From: Sedimentisphaerales bacterium
GTDB taxonomy: Bacteria; Planctomycetota; Phycisphaerae; Sedimentisphaerales; SG8-4
Length of the DNA stretch: 20,583 nucleotides
Direction of reading: 5' to 3'
Assembly (NCBI GenBank): GCA_016928975.1
Contig: JAFGJR010000260.1
Location: 1 to 20,583 of the forward strand
Shown: positions 17,751-20,583 of the stretch, one piece after another
How the letters are laid out: each line of letters starts with the position of its first letter
Position numbering within the stretch: position 1 is the stretch's first letter
The notes under the pieces: generated by a model
Told to the model about the DNA's origin: nothing
The model's input: only the letters and a program-made list of their open reading frames with translations
The model's database searches: none
Made by a program: the position numbers and the translations under genes

Positions 17751-17941
17751 CTACCATCCCTTCAACCTGGTCACTACCGCGATGAAACAACAGGGTCGGC
17801 CATACATTGCCGCAAATCGCGATACATGTCCAGAGGGTACCAGTATTTGTCACGACCATGTTCCTTCCAACTGTGAGCAAATGGGGGAAGAGTAACCCAG
17901 ATGTAGACCCGCTGGGCCGGAAGATAGGGAACCTGAGGAGG
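17751..17941. other. Gene-free stretch between the oxidoreductase start and the tRNA
   Basis: Holds the promoter region of the minus-strand oxidoreductase. The best candidate, TTGGAA with AATACT 17 bp on (minus strand, about 17870-17840), is weak. A minus-strand frame from 17952 to 17743 gives 69 residues without recognisable features and is not called. Confidence 0.3.
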
Positions 17942-17961
17942 GGCCGCTCCACTTAGCGGCC
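17942..17961 (-). terminator. Hairpin downstream of tRNA-Gln
   Basis: GGCCGCT-N6-AGCGGCC is a perfect 7-bp stem 21 bp after the tRNA 3' end. There is no T-run after it on the minus strand, so termination or 3' processing is only a possibility. Confidence 0.4.
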
Positions 17962-17982
17962 TGAAACCCCTGCAACAACCAC

Positions 17983-18053
17983 CTGGGGATCAAGGATTCG
18001 AACCTTGACTAAATGATCCAGAGTCATTTGTGCTACCATTACACTAATCCCCA
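17983..18053 (-). tRNA. tRNA-Gln (anticodon CUG)
   Basis: A 71-base cloverleaf on the minus strand. The acceptor stem TGGGGAT/ATCCCCA has seven perfect pairs. The D arm is GTGT-AATGGTA-GCAC. The anticodon arm is AATGA-CTCTGGA-TCATT with CTG at loop positions 3-5. The variable loop is TAGT, and the T arm CAAGG-TTCGAAT-CCTTG is followed by discriminator G. CCA is not encoded. It decodes CAG. It starts 24 bp after the bioY stop on the same strand and may be processed from that transcript. Confidence 0.95.
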
Positions 18054-18077
18054 GTTTGAGACTCTCTGGACAGGTGG

Positions 18078-18701
18078 TTATTCTACCCCAGGGGAGCGAT
18101 GATTTTCAAGTCTAAAATGTCGAATCATTTTCCAGCCTGCCGGCAGCAGGATGGCCGCCAGGGCAATTTTCACGGCATCGCCGGGCAGGAATGGGTACAG
18201 ACCGACCGCCAGCACGCTGGACCCACCCAGAGGCTTGGCGAAGACGTGGACCAGGCAAAAAAGCCATGCCAAGCCGCAGACATACAGTCCAACACTGCCC
18301 AGAACCATCGCAAGGACCGTCGTTGCCGGCTGGCGATCCCAACCGCGCTCTGCCAGCGAGCCGACGATATACGCGCCGGCCAGAAAGCCGATCAAGTAAC
18401 CGCCACGAGGTCCGAGAAAGACGGCTAACCCAGAACCACCCTGGGCGAAGACGGGCAATCCCAGTAGGCCCTCGGCCAGGTAGGCCAGCACACACAAGAC
18501 TGCCCGGCGGGACCCAAGCAATGCGGCGATGATCAGCACGGCAAATGTCTCACCCGTGATCGGCACAGGCTCACCAAACGCGACTTGGGCGCACAAAGCA
18601 ATCACAATCGAGCCGCCTATCACCACGGCGGCATCGTACAGGCGCGCGAGCCCTTCTTCCGAGGGTCGCACAAGGTCAGCGACAGTCATTCCAGCAATCA
18701 T
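18078..18701 (-). CDS. bioY: Biotin transporter BioY (ECF substrate-binding S component)
   Basis: 207 residues from the ATG at 18701. Integral membrane S component that captures biotin and works alone or with an ECF energising module. Family features are VPITGETFAVLIIAALLGSRRAVL (47-70), a GL.GLPVFAQGGSG segment (78-91), LGPRGGYLIGFLAGA (97-110) and the closing PFLPGDAVKIALAA (170-183), whose Asp and Lys belong to the BioY signature. The start is uncertain: a TTG at 18722 has GGGAG three bases ahead, and ATGs at 18701 and 18689 have weak sites. No bioM/bioN (ATPase/T component) is nearby, so a shared ECF module elsewhere or solitary action is implied. Confidence 0.9.
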   Translation of the reverse strand: MIAGMTVADLVRPSEEGLARLYDAAVVIGGSIVIALCAQVAFGEPVPITGETFAVLIIAALLGSRRAVLCVLAYLAEGLLGLPVFAQGGSGLAVFLGPRGGYLIGFLAGAYIVGSLAERGWDRQPATTVLAMVLGSVGLYVCGLAWLFCLVHVFAKPLGGSSVLAVGLYPFLPGDAVKIALAAILLPAGWKMIRHFRLENHRSPGVE

Positions 18702-18792
18702 AGCTATTCCAGTCCTGGGCAAAGACTCCCTTTCTCATCCCACATCGTCCCCGCCACGCCGGCACCGGCAGGGATTGAACGAGCCAGCCGAT

Positions 18793-18821
18793 GATTATAG
18801 TCTCGCCCGCCCCATGCGTCA
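18793..18821 (-). promoter_or_regulatory. Consensus promoter of bioY
   Basis: On the minus strand TTGACG (18821-18816), 17 bp, TATAAT (18798-18793) is an almost ideal sigma70-type promoter. The leader to the ATG at 18701 is about 85 bases. No BirA-type operator was recognised. Confidence 0.7.
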
Positions 18822-18925
18822 AACGTCGACAGCACAAGCAGGCGTGAGGCGCAAAGACGTAAGGCATAAGACAAGGCCGTGCGACGTGATCAGACGGTTC
18901 ACTCGCAGTCCCCTTGCGCACTTTG

Positions 18926-20329
18926 CTACTTCTGGGGCGGGATCGTCTGACCGGCTTGCCCTTCACGAGAAGCCACGCCCTGCTGCAAGGCCTGCGCAAT
19001 CTCCGGGATGTTCTGGAGCGTCGCGAATTCCCCGTTGAGGATCGTCCCGTCCACGTAGGCCGCAACGTCCTCCTCCGTCATGTTGGCCATGACGGAACCG
19101 AATCCCTGGGCCATCGTATCGATGGCCGCAGATCGCTCCTGGATCGCCTGGAGTCCTGCATCGATCTCCTGGATTTGCGAGGCGTCGCCCAGGGCCTCGT
19201 AGATCTGTCGCTGCTCCGTGAGCCCCGCCTGCTGCAACGCAATGCCGACGCGGTCGTGGATGAGGAACCGCCCCGAAGAGGAAACCGTCCGGCCGACGTT
19301 GGCAACATCCTGAGCCACCTTCAGGGCATCATCCATCCGTCCGGCGGCCGCCAATGTGCGCGCCTGCTCGACGGACTGGCTTCCGAGCTCTCGGATCATG
19401 CCCAGATGCTCCAAGGGCAGAGTGAACGCCGATAGTCCCAGCGAAGCCGCATCGGTGAGCCCTTCATCGAGGAAGTAGTCGCGCCGTGCCATGAGCATGG
19501 CGATGCGATCGTCGCTGAACCGTCCCTTGGCGCCGGCCTGTGCGAGAGATTGCAGTGCTCCGGCAATGTCGCCGGTTTGGAACTGACACTGACCGGCGTA
19601 ACAATCCGCCAGGGCGTTGGTCGGATCAAGTCGTTTTAGCTCACTCACATAGGCAAGTGTGGATTCGTCGATCTGGCCGGCGGCGATCTGTGCACTGACC
19701 AGGGCCGATAGCACGGCGGGGGAATCCGGGTACAACCTGGCTGCCTCCTTGAGATACTCCAACGCCGTCTCCTGGTCCGGAGCCAAAGACGCAGCGGCGG
19801 CCCAGTAGGCAGGTTGCCCGGCATGCGCTTGCAGCGTTCGGTCGACAGCTCCCGTTGTCATGATCTGACGCACGGCTGCGTCCAAGTCTCCCCCTGCGGA
19901 GGCCACCATCTTCTTCAGAGCGTCAATATCGTCCTTCGCGTCCATTCTCTGGCCGGCAGGCGCGGAGGCTGGCTTATCCTGGAGTGGTGGCGCGACTCCG
20001 CTGTCCTCCGCGTCCATCTGCTTCTCCTGGCGTGTGCCGGCTGCCAGCAAGGCCCAGAGGTCCTTGATGACCTGCCGGTCCTGGCTCCGTTTTTCCGTGA
20101 GCAGGGCAATCGCGGCCTCCAGTTGGCGGACCGTTCGTGCCGTTGACTTCTCTCGGGCCTCGGCTCGACGGATCTGCCCCTGCAAGTCGAGTACGGTCCG
20201 CTCGAGTTGTTCCCGCTCTGCAGCGGCAGCCTGTGCTTTCCTGCCCTGCGCGGCCGCGAGGGCAACCGCAAGCACGCACGCCACGACGGCAGGCAGGACG
20301 ACAGCCACGATGTACGTCCGTCTTCTCAT
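18926..20329 (-). CDS. Membrane-anchored coiled-coil protein with TPR-like repeats
   Basis: 467 residues. An RRR cluster and a hydrophobic segment (about 7-28) make an N-terminal anchor or signal. Residues 35-85 are a charged, heptad-like coiled coil (EREQLERTVLDLQGQIRRAEAREK...). A Pro/Ala-rich linker (about 105-130) follows. Residues about 165-275 read as helical TPR-like repeats (ALEYLKEAARLYPDSPAVLSALVSAQIAAGQ, then LKRLDPTNALADCYAGQCQFQTGDIAGALQSL). The C-terminal half is helical and Ala/Gln-rich, without a recognised domain. Probably a periplasm-facing scaffold; function unknown. The start is set by AAGGAG seven bases before the ATG; an in-frame TTG at 20347 is less likely. It stands alone as a single-gene unit. 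Confidence 0.75.
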   Translation of the reverse strand: MRRRTYIVAVVLPAVVACVLAVALAAAQGRKAQAAAAEREQLERTVLDLQGQIRRAEAREKSTARTVRQLEAAIALLTEKRSQDRQVIKDLWALLAAGTRQEKQMDAEDSGVAPPLQDKPASAPAGQRMDAKDDIDALKKMVASAGGDLDAAVRQIMTTGAVDRTLQAHAGQPAYWAAAASLAPDQETALEYLKEAARLYPDSPAVLSALVSAQIAAGQIDESTLAYVSELKRLDPTNALADCYAGQCQFQTGDIAGALQSLAQAGAKGRFSDDRIAMLMARRDYFLDEGLTDAASLGLSAFTLPLEHLGMIRELGSQSVEQARTLAAAGRMDDALKVAQDVANVGRTVSSSGRFLIHDRVGIALQQAGLTEQRQIYEALGDASQIQEIDAGLQAIQERSAAIDTMAQGFGSVMANMTEEDVAAYVDGTILNGEFATLQNIPEIAQALQQGVASREGQAGQTIPPQK

Positions 20330-20348
20330 GGATGAGCTCCTTACCAAT

Positions 20349-20387
20349 CGCCGGGTATCTTACCACATGGACGTGGAATGCCCGGCG
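20349..20387 (-). promoter_or_regulatory. Leader hairpin before the TPR-like gene
   Basis: CGCCGGG (20349-20355) pairs with CCCGGCG (20381-20387), and CCAC (20363-20366) with GTGG (20373-20376), a two-tier stem ending about six bases before the AAGGAG ribosome site (20337-20342). A TG-G-TAAGAT extended -10 lies within it on the minus strand, so the palindrome could be an operator rather than an RNA hairpin. Confidence 0.35.
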
Positions 20388-20583
20388 AAATGGGCGCACA
20401 AAACCGACTTGCTGCAATCGGCGAAACGCCGCAGGACAGGAAACCACGGCGACGGTGATGGATCATCCACGCTTCTCACGGCAAAAGTAGCCGAAAGAAG
20501 ACGCCTGCGTCAAAAGTTGGTTTCATGCGGGTCGCGCCAGGGCTGCGGTGCGTGAAATAAGATGAGGAAAGAGCGGAACTACC
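20388..20583. other. Right-edge stretch with a two-tier hairpin, no clear gene
   Basis: No gene is supported here. CTTCT (20472-20476) pairs with AGAAG (20496-20500), enclosing CGGC (20479-20482) and GCCG (20490-20493) around a 7-nt loop. A plus-strand ATG at 20562 opens a frame to the edge (MRKERNY) without a ribosome site. A minus-strand frame from the edge to a stop near 20477 is also open but short. Confidence 0.35.

Noticed and set aside
17743..17952. 69-codon minus-strand frame between tRNA and oxidoreductase
   Set aside because: No ribosome site, no domain, and it would run into the start of the oxidoreductase.
20461..20555. Cyclic-di-GMP riboswitch
   Set aside because: ACGGCAAAAG and GCCGAAAG look superficially similar, but the conserved GGGACGCAAAGCC core and tetraloop/receptor layout are missing.

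Overview
The window is high-GC DNA (roughly 60% by eye). Its genes suggest an anaerobic planctomycete of the Phycisphaerae/Sedimentisphaerales type. The reasons are a secreted right-handed beta-helix protein ending in a choice-of-anchor-Q-like motif, a large secreted repeat protein with a CARDB domain, and a NifU/NifS plus EpsC/CysK/MetY/NadA set led by an Rrf2 regulator. Taxonomy is an inference from gene content; there is no rRNA or marker gene to settle it.

Layout, left to right. (1) 1-4326, plus strand: a secreted 607-residue protein made of alternating repeat modules, preceded by a promoter and a leader that looks strongly structured. A 111-bp imperfect inverted repeat follows. Then come a DUF885-type secreted metallopeptidase-like gene and a small four-helix membrane protein, only 1 bp apart. 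A minus-strand gene probably begins just inside the left edge. (2) 11121 down to 4370, minus strand: one seven-gene operon, rrf2-cysK-cysE-nadA-metY-nifU-nifS, with gaps of 94 bp or less, a 1-nt overlap and a 4-nt overlap. It assimilates sulfide into cysteine and homocysteine, mobilises sulfur from cysteine, builds Fe-S clusters, and makes quinolinate with an Fe-S enzyme. The regulator has cysteines spaced like the IscR cluster ligands, and its promoter overlaps a CTACTA-N8-TAGTAG palindrome. A feedback loop on Fe-S or cysteine status is the natural reading. (3) 11614-14726: exonuclease III (plus) convergent with the secreted beta-helix protein (minus). (4) 15164-17750: an AGCS-type sodium:amino-acid symporter (plus) convergent with a dihydrodipicolinate-reductase-like / 2,4-diaminopentanoate-dehydrogenase-like enzyme (minus). 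(5) 18701 down to 17983, minus strand: bioY with a consensus sigma70-type promoter, followed 24 bp later by tRNA-Gln(CUG). (6) 20329 down to 18926, minus strand: a membrane-anchored coiled-coil/TPR-like protein, with a hairpin in its leader and a gene-free right edge.

No CRISPR array, insertion sequence, phage gene or defence system was recognised. The parts least explained by known families are the structured leader before the first gene, that gene's repeat architecture, the long inverted repeat after it, and the regulator/operator/Cys-rich CysE combination in the operon.
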